This document shows positions 20,757-32,393 of a DNA stretch of 64,000 bases, one piece after another. This DNA is from Odiellus spinosus (taxonomy: Eukaryota > Arthropoda > Arachnida > Opiliones > Phalangiidae). A program made the position numbers and the translations under genes. The DNA is taken from the NCBI GenBank assembly GCA_963920705.1, contig OY987237.1, forward strand, positions 3,440,601 to 3,504,600. The letters run 5' to 3'. How positions within the stretch are numbered: position 1 is the first letter of the stretch; every line of letters starts with the position of its first letter. A model generated the notes under the pieces. That model ran no database searches and was not told the DNA's origin. It saw only the letters and a list, made by a program, of their open reading frames with translations.

Positions 20757-21439
20757 TTGTAGACGTAGTTGGTCTTATATTGAAGCTCATACTGCACTAA
20801 AAAAACGGACATTTTAAACTTGGCCTGTCCTTTGTTTCCTTTCCATAATATTTTACAGACAATTTCTACTTTTAGATTCTTAAGAAGACTCTTTTTTATT
20901 CGAGCTATAGAAAAAACATTTTACCCCAGGTCGTATCCGGACTTTTTGTTTGAAAAACACTCAACATTTCGTTTTAGATATATTCTGATATAAGTTCTCT
21001 ATAGCGTATACCAATCTATATCCCAAAATACACGTATATATTATCTTTATATTTATGAATAGTAAAATTCTGTTTTTCTCGAATACGACTCTTTCGCCGC
21101 GGTCTAGAATTACGTGCGTAAAATATTCGAGTATCCTATATATACTTTCAATTGACCTACGTGCCCTTTTTTCCTACACCCCTTTATTTCCCCCACCCCA
21201 TATGCTTTAAACATATACCCTTTTTACCCCGAAGTTCCAACTTCCAAGAATAACGTACTGTCTCCTTTTCAAATAATTTATAATATTCGAAGAAAGTTTG
21301 TTGCCTAAAATGTAAATAATTTAATGTTTTTGATAGTTGACCCCCAAGTGAGAGGTTTTGAAATATCGCCAGCGTCATACCTAAAAAGAAACCTGGGAAA
21401 TATTGATTTATCAGAATTTTATGTCGGGAAAGACTAGTG
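20757..21439. other. No feature supported
   Basis: AT-rich DNA between a satellite and a minisatellite. Nothing is recognised. Confidence 0.3.
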
Positions 21440-22812
21440 GAGTTTAGTTTATCAGAATAGAGTCATGGAGTTTAATTTATCAGAAAAAGCTCATGGAGTT
21501 TAATTTATCTGAAAAAGGTTGAAGTTTAACTTATTAGAAAAAGGTCATGGAATTTCATTTATTATTAAAAGGTCATGGAGTTTAATTTATCAGGAAAAGG
21601 TCATGGAGTTAAATTTATCATTAAAAGGGTCATGTAGTTTAATTTATCGGGAAAAAGGTCATGTAGTTTAATTTATCGGGAAAAAGGTCATGTAGTTGAA
21701 TTGATCAGGAAAAGGTCATGGAGTTTAATTTATCGGGAAAAAGGTCATGGAGTATAATTTATCAGAAAAGGTCGAAGTTTAACTTATTTATCAGAAAAAG
21801 GTCGAAGTTTAACTTATTTATCAGAAAAAGGTCGAAGTTTAACTTATTTATCAGAAAAAGGTCGAAGTTTAACTTATTTATCAGAAAAAGGTCGAAGTTT
21901 AACTTATTTATCAGAAAAAGGTCGAAGTTTAATTTATTTATCAGAAAAAGGTCGAAGTTTAACTTATTTATCAGAAAAAGGTCGAAGTTTAACTTATTTA
22001 TCAGAAAAAGGTCGAAGTTTAACTTATTTATCAGAAAAAGGTCGAAGTTTAATTTATTTATCAGAAAAAGGTCGAAGTTTAACTTATTTATCAGAAAAAG
22101 GTCGAAGTTTAACTTATTTATCAGAAAAAGGTCGAAGTTTAACTTATTTATCAGAAAAAGGTCGAAGTTTAACTTATTTATCAGAAAAAGGTCGAAGTTT
22201 AATTTATTTATCAGAAAAAGGTCGAAGTTTAATTTATTTATCAGAAAAAGGTCGAAGTTTAACTTATTTATCAGAAAAAGGTCGAAGTTTAACTTATTTA
22301 TCAGAAAAAGGTCGAAGTTTAACTTATTTATCAGAAAAAGGTCGAAGTTTAACTTATTTATCAGAAAAAGGTCGAAGTTTAACTTATTTATCAGAAAAAG
22401 GTCGAAGTTTAATTTATTTATCAGAAAAAGGTCGAAGTTTAACTTATTTACCAGAAAAAGGTCGAAGTTTAACTTATTTATCAGAAAAAGGTCGAAGTTT
22501 AACTTATTTATCAGAAAAAGGTGGAAGTTTAACTTATTTATCAGAAAAAGGTCGAAGTTTAACTTATTTATCAGAAAAAGGGCATGGAATTTAATTTATT
22601 TATCAAAAAAAGGGCATGGAATTTAATTTATCAGGAAAAAGTCATGGAATTTAATTTATCAGAAAAAGGTCATGGAGTTTAGCTTATCGGGAAAAGGTCA
22701 GGGAGTTTAAGTTATCAGGAAAAGGTCATGGAGTTTATTTTATCAGAAAAAAGTCGTGGAGTTTATTTTATCAGAAAAAAGTCGTGGAGTTTAATTTATC
22801 AGAAAAAGGTCA
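21440..22812. repeat. Minisatellite array, homogeneous 30-bp core with 27-28-bp flanks
   Basis: The core (about 21765-22575) is some 27 nearly identical 30-bp units reading GTCGAAGTTTAACTTATTTA then TCAGAAAAAG; the few differences are C/T in AACTTA/AATTTA plus single changes. Both flanks hold a related shorter unit, GTCATGGAGTTTAATTTATC then AGAAAAAG. Because 30 is divisible by 3, one frame stays open for 302 codons with a 10-residue period (KRSKFNLFIR). There is no upstream gene signal, so I treat this frame as an artefact of the repeat. Confidence 0.95.
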
Positions 22813-23180
22813 ATATAAGAAAGATAACCCTTGTTTTAGAAAATAGTAATTTTTTATTACGTTTTATTACGAAATATTCTCCGTAATTATGAAAACGTCT
22901 AATTATTAAGCAAGATTTTAAATTGTTACAAATTTTATATTTATATATTAATTTTACACAATGGAGAGAAATATAATTGCGATAAACTTAGCTACTATAG
23001 ACGATGAACTATATCTATTTGACACACACCATATAGTACCCGTATGACATTTTTGGTCCCCTCAAAGCGACGTCACACCAAAATTACCATAATTTAATCA
23101 CATTTGGGTAAACTATAGGTGCATCTTTACGAGTGCGCCTTTGTTAAAAATATAAGAACACTTTAAAACATCATAGATTT
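22813..23180. other. No feature supported
   Basis: AT-rich stretch between the minisatellite and a pair of MITE ends. Nothing is recognised. Confidence 0.3.
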
Positions 23181-23423
23181 TTAAAGGGAGAATGAAGTCT
23201 AAACACTTCCTGATTAACTATTAAAGGGAGAATGCAACCTAACATTTTTATCGATCCCTTATCGTTTAAATAGGCCTAGTCCGACAGTAAAAAGAATTAA
23301 AAAAAAATATTAAACTCGAAATAAATTTAAAACTTAAGATCAAAAAGGCTTAGCTGGATTAGGCCTATTTAAACGATAAGGAATCGATAAAAATTCACTC
23401 GTTAGTTTTCATTATCTCTTTAA
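23181..23423. mobile_element. TTAA MITE, internally deleted copy plus an extra left end
   Basis: A lone left end (TTAAAGGGAGAATGAAGTCT) at 23181 is followed at 23221 by a short complete copy: left TTAAAGGGAGAATGCAACCT, right end TTTTCATTATCTCTTTAA at 23423. ATCGATCCCTTATCGTTTAA and TTTAAACGATAAGGAATCGA are inverted partners. The loop between the arms is only about 30 bp, so this copy has lost most of the interior. Confidence 0.6.
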
Positions 23424-23871
23424 GACTACTTTCCAAGCAAGTTAATTGATTTATATTTTATTACCATTGATTTTTATCGATTAGATTTTATTCTCTCTTT
23501 TAAACAGTAGCAATATTCTTATTCAAGTTCGCTAAACAAATAAAATATTGTCTCCAGTGTCCCTCGCTAAGCCTAAATTGTTTTTAAGTATTAACTCCGA
23601 ATAAGAATTATCGACAATTTAGTATTTATGACTAATTAATTTTAATTTATGCAAATTCCGTGTTAATATCGCGTACACTATCGAAGCCACGAATAACGAC
23701 GGTTTTTATTTTATAATTCTACTCATTTTTGGGCTTTTAAGTAACTTAAAGCAGTTTTATTCACATTTGTTTGCACTGCCAATTATTATTTTTAAAAATC
23801 ACAGATATCTATATTTAATTATCATCTTTGCTATTTTCTCATTAATACCATCTATTTATTTACGCTAACAC

Positions 23872-24187
23872 CAAGAATCCATTCAGGTTGCATAAGAATA
23901 TGGGAGCATAGCTTTAGCCTCTGGTACCATCCTCCCAAACTTTGTAACAAAAGTTCGTCCGCAATTTTCGCAACATTTGTACGCTTAGATCTTTTTTCGG
24001 TCGGCTCCATTTTTATTACCCAAAATATTATGTCAAGGTCGTTAGTGGCGCGGGTTAATAATAGATGTCAGGAGCGATTTACTTGAAAAATCGATTCGAA
24101 GGAGACGAACTTTTGCTACAAAGTTTGGGAGGATGGTTATTGAATCGCGGTTCTCCCATATTCTTATGGAACCTGAATGAATTCTTG
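23872..24187 (-). mobile_element. MITE family 1, copy 2 (reversed), 7-bp TSD CTAACAC
   Basis: 316 bp, inserted in the opposite orientation to the other three copies. The ends are CAAGAATCCATTCAGGTTGC and AACCTGAATGAATTCTTG. CTAACAC repeats directly at 23865-23871 and 24188-24194. No coding capacity. Confidence 0.85.
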
Positions 24188-24194
24188 CTAACAC

Positions 24195-25483
24195 GAATAC
24201 GTAATTAGGTATTAAACCTTTCTATCAACGTTCACGTTCAATCAGAAATTATGGTACCTTTCTTGTCAGCTCTAAATCCATAACTAACTACAGGTTTGAG
24301 AAAGAATTAAGATCTACAAATGTCGATTAAATATTAGTATTTCCATTTAAATGATAAGAAAAATGATCCCAATTATACGAATACGCGCGTGAGAAGTTAA
24401 TCTTTAACTATTAAAATAAGTTATAATTAGCGTAAGCTCGACGTTTCTCCAGATATTAACTAAATGGTTAAGCCTTGGTTAATTAAATTAGTATGAAGTA
24501 AACCTTAAGTGCGAAACCTTATTCGGTTTTTTCTACATGCTGGTACATATTCCTCTTAGCGTAAGTAACATAGTAGACATAAGTATGACATAGCGTGTTT
24601 CAAAGAAAAGCCAACCAACTTGGTTCGAATCAAAATTAATCGTGTTGTTGCCAAACTTTTGTATTTCTAAGACTTTTAGAATCCATAGCCTTGAAACGAT
24701 GGAAAGTGTCATACTTATATTTATTACGTTACTTAAGGTGTAGCGTCAATAAATTATTATTAATATTTACAATTTAATTCCCTTTATTTATTAGAATGAT
24801 TTATATATAGTTTAGTAGATCTACAATTTTAATTTTATTATGAACATTTTTGAACCAGAATTAAGTTTTTTATTTTTATTATTATTTTTTTTTTTTTTTT
24901 TAGAATTCACCAATGTTTCAGTATTTTAGTCTCTTTCCTATAATCGCCGAATTCCAGACAATAATTAGCGTGGGAATTTTTAATGACGGCCCCCTTTATT
25001 ACGAAGTTTCGAGTTTTTAAGAAATGTTTCAAGTTTTAAATTACATAATCCTCCTTTCGTGGTTATTCGATTGGAAATTCAATTCTCATTTTTCACGGAC
25101 CAATAGACGCGTGAGATTTCACGATGTATTACTTAAACACGCACTCTCTTGAACTTTGACCCGCACCTTTTAATAACACCTCGAAGAACGCGTTGATATG
25201 CTCTTTTAATTCGTGTCATCGCAAAATGTATCTCAGGATTATTTTTAGTTTCCCTTGGTTATAAGATTTTTTCCCTTTCGTTGATTTTATTCAAAGCCTC
25301 TCAAATATGGAAAATCATCATAATCTCGTTCTCTGTAAAAATAAAAATAAAATAAGTGTTAATTATAATTCAAGATTGGCTGACACCATTTTTCTCGAAG
25401 GATATTGAAATTTTAAATTTTTCATACTATTAATTAAAATTTAGTTGGTTGATGCGTTTGAAAGAAACTTATAAATATATAGA
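24195..25483. other. No feature supported; poly-T run
   Basis: A T-rich run (about 18 T) lies near 24884-24901. No credible exon or repeat structure was recognised. Confidence 0.3.
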
Positions 25484-25530
25484 CAGGGTTGCCACAGGTC
25501 AGGGAAATCAGGGAAAAGTCAGGGAATTCG
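25484..25530. mobile_element. CAGGGTTGCC-ended element, left-end fragment
   Basis: Only the left terminus and the first GTCAGGGAA motifs remain (CAGGGTTGCCACAGGTCAGG onward). The rest of the element is absent. Confidence 0.6.
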
Positions 25531-25910
25531 CTTTAAAGGTCTACTGACTTTAAAAGTAAATATATTTTAATTATTTCCCCAATAATTTAAAAAACAAACC
25601 TTCCTTATTCAAAATTGACGTTGTTTCTATAAAACAAATGAAACAATTGAGTTTCATTATACCTTTAAATTTGCAGAAAAAGATTTTTTGCTAAAAGGGA
25701 GAAGTTTGTTCAGCTATGTTTTCTAATTTTAAATATAACCTTAACTACAAGTTCAAAGGAACTTTTACTAAGCCTATACTAGTAAGTTTGAAGCGTATAA
25801 AGGCGCGCTAAAAAGGCCCCAGGGCTCTGCCCTTCACTCCTGACAATTTAAGAGAAAAGGGACCAAAAGCGTTGACACTGTTCCCGATGGCGGGGACTAT
25901 CCTTACACAT

Positions 25911-25968
25911 TCAAGCCTTCATTTCCCTCTGATTTGAGTCGCAAACGCGTGTTCTCTCAAAATTAACT
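25911..25968 (-). CDS. Candidate short terminal exon after a (CT)n acceptor
   Basis: On the minus strand a (CT)n tract ending TTAG (25969-25993) is followed by one base and 19 codons ending in TGA at 25911-25913. Phase 2 fits the donor of the transmembrane exon, giving a tail reading VNFERTRVCDSNQREMKA and a 238-residue protein. The pyrimidine tract is also a simple microsatellite, so the acceptor may be fortuitous. This candidate competes with the terminal exon at 19279-19468 and with the stop codon at the end of the transmembrane exon. Confidence 0.25.
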
Positions 25969-25993
25969 CTAAGAGAGAGAGAGAGAGAGAGCT

Positions 25994-27339
25994 ATAAGTA
26001 TAGTATGAGTTAAAGACAACTCTTCAAGTAGAGAAAAATGGCGGGAAAGAGGCTTACCACGAAAACTAAAAATTTCCGTCCAATGGGCACGAAGACACGA
26101 TTCTAAATACCATTAATTTTCCCCATCTTTTTTAATATATCTAATTTTCCTCAAAAATTATAAATTTTTACTTCAGTTTCATTCTCGAAAGAGACTTTTT
26201 TCAATTTAAAAAATCTTTTTCTCGAGAAATTACATTCTTACTAAGATTAAAATGATCTATATATATTTTGGTACTTTGTAAGCTCGTAGTTTTATTGATA
26301 TTACCGCGGATTAATACGTCATGTTAAAATCTCATTAAGGTTAAAAATAGTTTTGGTAAATGGTCATTGTTAAATTGAATCAAAAATAGGGGGAATCTTA
26401 TCAACAGAAATTAATTAAGATTTATAGTGTACGGGGAAATAATATTATAGTATTTTTAATATGGTTTGTATGTTTTAGTGTACAAAGCATTACTAAACAC
26501 GTTTTTAGTGTTTAAATTAAATTAAACGTTTCAGTTTCCCTTTAATAGAACAAGAAGTTCTTCATTCAAATTCTAAAAACTCCCTAATAAGGTAATTGAC
26601 TAATTACTGACCTTACCCCGTATCTTAGTCCACGAACAACACGATCAACTTAGGCCTAATTAACTTAATCTAAATTTGAATGACTTTGGAGCTAGGAGCG
26701 CGTTATATTTCTTTTTTATTATTCTTTAGCCGATATTGTAAGTCTTCTAGATGGCTTTTTCGCTCGCAAATTGTCGCGGGTAAGAAGAAAACGGATCTAA
26801 ACCAAAGAAATTATCCTTGCAAATTCGAATAAGCGGGCAGGAAACAGGAACCCCACCCCCTTTTAAGTTTGGTATCTTTTTTATCCGTCGTTTTAGCCTT
26901 GGTTTTAGGGGAACGGAGCTAGAGGGATAGGATATCAACCCTTTTCAGCTCCAAAAACAGGGAGATCCGAAACGTTGGATTTTAAGAGTATTTTAGTTAA
27001 ATGGCGGCCTCCAGAGACGAGGAAAATGGCCTTTACTAAATAAGTTTATAGGTTTTGACTTCCCGAAACTGTTACTAGCTAGATAGTAAGGAAACCAACC
27101 AGGGGAACAATGCCATTGGTGGTGGGAAAGTGTTGTTACCGGCACAGCTGCCGCTTGCTGGTAAAAGTGCCAGGCCTCGTCGCTATAGGCCCATTCTCAC
27201 GCTAAGCCGTTTCGCGGGACCCGGGCTATGCCGAGGAAAAGGCAAATACTAAGAGAGAAAGAGTGCGCTCTTGTTACGAGTTGACGCTAAAACCCTAAAA
27301 GGCGTTTTAGACTATTGATTGAAATACTGCTAGCTCGAT
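25994..27339. other. No gene supported
   Basis: A GC-richer patch at 27080-27290 has scattered open frames on both strands but no phase-consistent exon. A minus-strand frame at 26747-26938 shows no family resemblance. Confidence 0.3.
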
Positions 27340-27747
27340 TTAAAGGGATACTATGTGGTTCAACTACAATTTTCCGCGTTTTCTAGAGCTCCTTTAAAGT
27401 CGCCTTATTTTATAGCTTAGCAGACGACGTTGGTTGTTACAAATTGTACAGCCAAAGCTGGGTTGCGCGTGTAAGAAAAGATAATTTTCAAGGGGGCAGA
27501 TTCTAGAGCGGATAGGAACACGTCAACATTGTTTTGTTAGTTCCATAATTTAGAGGACGATTATGAAGGCCAAAATCTGTTATTCCTATTACTACTAAGA
27601 TACTATAGCCTTACATCTAATCATTTTTGTACGAGCGCGCTACAAATTAAAATTTATTTTGATCCAGAAGGTCAAAGGGGTTCACATTTTGAAATCTGCT
27701 CAAGATATTGATATGAATGATATATTATCGTTTCATTGTCCCTTTAA
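27340..27747. mobile_element. Possible TTAA-flanked element with a dispersed repeat inside
   Basis: TTAAAGGGATACTATG at the left and TTTCATTGTCCCTTTAA at the right are inverted over only about 10 bases, with TTAA at both edges. The interior (27370-27510) is the reverse complement of 5395-5530. The pairing of the two ends is tentative. Confidence 0.35.
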
Positions 27748-28127
27748 AATTTAGATTTCCAAGCCGTTAGCCTGGCGTATCGCGGTCAGAGTTTTAAAGT
27801 ATAATAGTGGTTAACCTCGGGCGAGGTTATATAGAAGCGAAAATCCTCTTATATTATACAGCCAGCCGCAACCCTCCGAGCTCAATCACTCTTCTGATCG
27901 ACATTTTAATGAATAAGTTTTCTCCTATCCTAAAGAGAGATACGAAGGCTTTGAGAAGAGGATATAGAAACCGCGCGTGGAATATCCTTATAACTGTGGA
28001 GAATTTTAATCCTTAATGGATTGCCTCAAGCCTCTTAAATATAACAACCGAATTAACGTCGGCTTAGAGCCCCCGTTACAAATCCATAACTTAAAAGAAA
28101 AATTACAGTTTTATAGATTAGTTTGAG

Positions 28128-28545
28128 CAGAGGTATATAATAACCCCCTTCGGGGGGAAGTATGAAAGCCCCTATACTACCAATCCTAAAAATCACGAAC
28201 AACAAGAGCCCGCTGCTGACTATCTAGGCCACTAGCTCGCGCTGGACTTCTCAATGTCGCTACTATAGTAAATGGTCTTTGTATAAACAAGACGGCTCGA
28301 TTTGTGTTTAGAACTTCCTGTCTCAGGAGCCAGGCTATCTGTTAAATTGGAGTTGAAGGTTGACTTCAGCTCGCGAGTTCCGGAAGTGTGCGTAGGGAAA
28401 ATTTAGTGAGGTTCAAAATGGTGTAACTATTTTTTGGGAGTAAAGCGGTGTGTCGATCCGCCGCGATTTACGCCGGGCACTTGTTGTTCGTCGGTTTTGC
28501 CTACCTTTCATACTTCCCCCCGAAGGGGGTTATTATAGACCTCTG
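28128..28545. mobile_element. MITE family 3, 7-bp TSD GTTTGAG
   Basis: The 418-bp element starts CAGAGGTATATAATAACCCC and ends with the inverted partner GGGGTTATTATAGACCTCTG (one gap). The arms continue through a CCCCCTTCGGGGGG palindrome and AAGTATGAAAG. GTTTGAG repeats directly at 28121-28127 and 28546-28552. The interior has no coding sequence. A possible fragment (GGGGGGAAGTATTAAGG) is at 49068. Confidence 0.8.
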
Positions 28546-28598
28546 GTTTGAGGAATACGACTTGGAAGAACCTTGTCACGAGTATGATAAACTTTAAA

Positions 28599-28798
28599 CA
28601 GGGTTGCCAAAGGTCAGGGAAAAGTCAGGGAAGTTGAAAATGAGCCAAAAAAGTCAGGGAATTTAAAGATATTGTAAACAGTCAGGAAATTCCATTGGGC
28701 AGTATTAGTTGAAACGGTTAGGGAAAATCGTTGGAAAAGGTCAGGGAAAACCTGGAAAAGTCAGGGAACTCGAATCTGAGAAAACTCTGGCAACTCTG
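28599..28798. mobile_element. CAGGGTTGCC-ended element, copy with deleted core
   Basis: The ends are CAGGGTTGCCAAAG and CTGGCAACTCTG. At 200 bp it is shorter than its relatives because the core containing the GATTAGAACAAAG and GCGAACGCGATT segments is missing. It sits about 105 bp downstream, in the gene's own direction, of the transmembrane exon's donor. Confidence 0.65.
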
Positions 28799-28903
28799 TT
28801 TTACAATTTGACCTTTCCAAAAACGGTTCAAACGTCTCTAAATTCTAGTTTCCCAAATAAATATAGAGTTAAATAATTCTATAATATTTTTATGGTAACT
28901 TAC

Positions 28904-29180
28904 TCGATTTCCAAAATGCGTCTTCTTCTGAGTTGTCTTTGAGAATATCTCCTGACGGCCATGACCACCGTTATATTAATGATAAGAAAGCCGACGATGC
29001 CGCAAACGGCCCCCAGAATGACCGACGAGCTCTGCACCGTCCTGGTGTAGCTGTCATCGTCACCGCTCGAGTACATGCTGTTGCGAGAGACGCTCCGGTC
29101 GTAATAACCCCGGTAAGAACCCGAACTCGCGTATTGCTCCGGCAGCGAAGACGCCTGATTGTGGTGCAACGGGTTCACGC
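28904..29180 (-). CDS. Transmembrane exon of a single-FN3 cell-surface protein
   Basis: Minus strand, from an acceptor (CCTGGTATCTAG) to a perfect donor (GTAAGT at 28903-28898). The 277 bp run from phase 1 to phase 2 and follow directly in frame from the fibronectin exon at 46095. It encodes about residues 128-220: a Ser/Tyr/Gly-rich juxtamembrane stalk (SYRGYYDRSVSRNSMYSSGD), a hydrophobic helix of about 24 residues (VILGAVCGIVGFLIINITVV, roughly 180-203), then a basic stop-transfer segment (RRYSQRQLRRRR). The exon is markedly richer in GC than its surroundings. The donor overlaps a stop: GAG TAA GT reads as Glu-stop if unspliced (stop 28902-28900, 220 aa in all). The likely role is a type I receptor or adhesion protein; the ligand is unknown. 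Confidence 0.7.
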
Positions 29181-31954
29181 CTAGATACCAGGAGATATAC
29201 CCAATTAAGTTTGTTAATGAACTTCCTTAGATCTTGCTTATTTGAATCTACAGTGAACATAACTTGGGTAGGGGCGCGGAGGGCTTAAGGTAAACATGCC
29301 TACGTGTGATACTCGAAATAATTTGTGGTTAGGTTTTTATTTGAAGTAATTTTATAAAATAATTTGAGATACTTTGATGGGATTTGAAAAAATTTAAAGG
29401 GATTTGTAGGAATTTCGAGGGTTTTGAAACTATTTCAAGGAATTCGCGATAATTTGCAATGTTTTACATGATCTTTGACACCAATTAAGAAACCAATTAA
29501 AACAAAATCAAATAAACAGACGACAATAACCAACTATATTCATTAATTAAGTAGCCTTCTTATACGAGGAACTTTCAAGGGTCTCGCTTCGTCACACCAT
29601 GTTTTAACAACATTTGCATAACCCAGGCTTTTAATATCACCCAAATGCCCAAATTACATATGAATTATGGATCCGCAACCATATAGCTTGGACACCAGCC
29701 TCACTCTTGAGCGAATTCCAATTAGTTTTGTGGCTTAAATAATATTGGGTGGTTGAAATGATGTTTTGCTCCTTAAGCGATTTCCCTTAATTAGCGTTAG
29801 TTGTTTTGGGCGTGGTTTATATACTGTTTTACGCGTAATTAATATTGTTTAATATATAGTTGACCGCGCTTTGTTTAGTCCTCCTTACGTTATAGTTTAT
29901 GATAATATTATTATATATTGATTAGCGACCGTTAATTAGTGAGCTAACCTATTATCTCAACTATAACTCTTCCAGTTCTCACGAGTGTATTTTAATTTAA
30001 AGGTAGAATGCAGCAGAGTGATTTTGCGTCGATTTATTATCGTTTAAAAAACCCTAATCCACTTGTAAAATAAAAATTAATAGCCCGCGAAGTAGGCTTA
30101 ACGATTATCTGGTCAGCGAGCGAAATCCCGCGCCTCTTAAGCCTAATTTGATTACCAGAATCTTATTGGTTCCCCCAATTTACGTCTTCGTTACACGAAT
30201 GACTAAAGAAATTAAACCCCTTTCTATTTTTTCCCGCCATTATAGTGAAAATATCATTTTTACAGATTTTATTTTTAAATTTTACACCACAAGTTTAAAT
30301 AATGGTGTCATTTTCTCTACTCTTTGGAGCGTGCTTGAACACTAGATTAATAAATGATAGGAGGCGAATCTAGAAAACACTTCCGGTTTATCGGCCTCAA
30401 GAAAATGATCTTCCGTACCTCTAGGAGTAAAGTGTCGAAAGCTATTTGTCACAAAGTGTGTTTAGGTAAGCCGAGAAGCTCCTATAGAAAAAAACGCTGA
30501 TGTTTCGAAGGTTACTGGTTAAGTTTATAGCGAAAACTAAGATATCCTCTCGCCTTATTCTCGTACGAAAAAACCTTTGAGATAATAATAATATAATATT
30601 ATTTTCACTTTGATTTGATACCACGTGCGAAGTTAAGCCTTCCCTTTTTTTCTAAGTGAAGAAACGTAGCGATATAACTAGTAAACACTGTCAAATTAAG
30701 CTGATACTATACAGAATTTATTTAGTTTATTCAACCTTAATTGTCAGAACGTATAAGAAGGTTAATTCCCAGTTATCTCTATCATTTTTGGTCTTTGGAG
30801 ATAAAGTAGTTTTAGCTTTGTACCTACTGCAATCTGAAGCTTATATTCTGACTCGTTGTAAAAACATGTCCGTAAAATACTCGGGTTCCTTCTATCTCTC
30901 CTTTCATTATTGAAATATTCACTCTTTCGCCATGGAGTAAATATGGAAATTGAGTAGAAATGGTTACGTGATATTGAGAAATTTGGGAATGGTTTAAAAT
31001 TAAACGCTTAATTAATATCGGTTTTAGGATAATTAGTAGGTGGCTGATTTCTCACACAATCCAAACCTATAACTTTAGATCATAAGTAGACAATACACTT
31101 GTGTTTAATATTTAAATTTAATTATTAACTAACTACGTTTCAAAGTTATCGCGCCATCTTAAAGAATGACACTAAGTTGATACGACCTAAAACAGACAAA
31201 TACGTAATGTTTATTAGTATTTTTAAAACCTTTTTGTTAAACCTATAGAAAAAATCAGGGAAATGTTTTCCAAATGTTGTACGAACCCGAAATTATATTT
31301 CGTTAAACAGTGGGACTATTTTTTATTTTTTTTTATTTAACCCCAAAACTTGACGCTAGGTCGGAGTACCGCGTCATCTAAATTAAGTAAGGCTTACCGC
31401 TCTCTTCGATCTATATAGAGATTCGATAAATTTTCGCCTAGACTAATTAGTTTCTTTGTGTAAAACCAGAGCCCCGTCCCAATTAATATTATATTATATT
31501 AGTGAAGACAGAACGAATTGTCAATATTCCTATATTTTTGTTTATTGGTAAAGCTTAATTATATTTTACTCTTAATAAGAAGATAGAAAAAAAGATCAAA
31601 TAGACGCTATTGAGATCAAGATGCGTGTTTTAGTTAAATTGGTTGCATTCCATGGCCCGACCTCGACATTCTTTCCTTCCTTTACTTCTAGATAGAGTGA
31701 TACTTGTTAGCCTATAGCTTCTTCATCAAAACATATATACAAACAACGAATGGAGTGAATTGGAATGTATCTGAAGACTAGCCTATCCCTTTTTTATTCT
31801 AATAAACAATTCCACGAAGACAAAATATAAAGGAAGAAAAAAACTGAGAGAGATAAAGGGGGTTATATATAGGGTCATCCCAAAATTATGATTGTCATTG
31901 TCATCTCGTTTAATTGGATGTTCCTCTTCTAACTCTCTCTCACTCTCTTGTCTC
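29181..31954. other. Intron of the FN3 gene (minus strand), part 1
   Basis: This is inside the inferred 16.9-kb intron between the transmembrane and fibronectin exons. A lone TTAA MITE left end (TTTAAAGGTAGAATGCAG) occurs at about 29998-30100. No exon that keeps the phase 1 to phase 1 frame was found. Several small open frames here look like noise. Confidence 0.4.
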
Positions 31955-32388
31955 GCCCCATTTTCATGGTCGCTAGTATAGCGGACAGTTTTAGCGAGCG
32001 TTTTCAAGTTTCGCGGATCCTCCCAGCGGAAGCGGGAAATATCTATTTCAAACAGATCGGCGCGGAAAGTGAAAATCCGCTGAAATTTGTACTTCTCCGC
32101 GATTTATTTCGGCTTTTAACAAGCATGAAAATGAAACACGCGTGTAAAGCCTCATTTTCATGGTCGCTTGTAAGCAAAATTTTTACACGCTACACGCGAA
32201 TATCTAAACGAAACAGATATTTCATGCGCACGCCATAGCTTTAAGCTCTGCTAAATTACGAGCGAAAAATATGCGCTTGCAGTTTCTCCACGCTAGTTTT
32301 AGCGTACACGCGACCATGAAAACGGGGCTTTACGGAGGCGAATTTTTCGGTTTTTTACACGCTACTAGCGAGCATGAAAATGGAGCTT
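31955..32388. mobile_element. Inverted-repeat element with repeated CATTTTCATGGTCGC motifs
   Basis: The outer ends CCCCATTTTCATGGTCGCTA and, on the other strand, CTCCATTTTCATGCTCGCTA are inverted partners. Internal copies occur at about 32152 (CTCATTTTCATGGTCGCTTG) and, inverted, at about 32310 (CGACCATGAAAACGGGGCTT). The element is CpG-rich for this window (TTTCGCG, ACACGCG, GCGTACACGCG). No transposase and no clear target duplication are seen. It may be a composite of two insertions. Confidence 0.55.
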
Positions 32389-32393
32389 AAAGC

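Noticed and set aside
21718-22626. 302-codon frame with a 10-residue repeat
   Set aside because: The unit length of 30 bp keeps the frame open by itself; flanking units of 27-28 bp break it, and no gene signals adjoin.
27130-27250. Minus-strand exon-like segment ending at GTAACA in a GC-rich patch
   Set aside because: Open only in phase 0, which does not fit the transmembrane exon's phase 2, and no other partner is evident.
27860-27929. Minus-strand segment after a TCTCTCTTTAG acceptor, phase 2, as another tail exon of the FN3 gene
   Set aside because: Only 23 codons with a weak GTATAA donor; at least two other segments fit the same phase, showing that phase agreement alone is weak evidence.
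30354-30465. Plus-strand ATG exon with GTAAGC donor, Arg/Lys-rich
   Set aside because: No phase-1 partner exon was found downstream, and it lies inside the long minus-strand intron.
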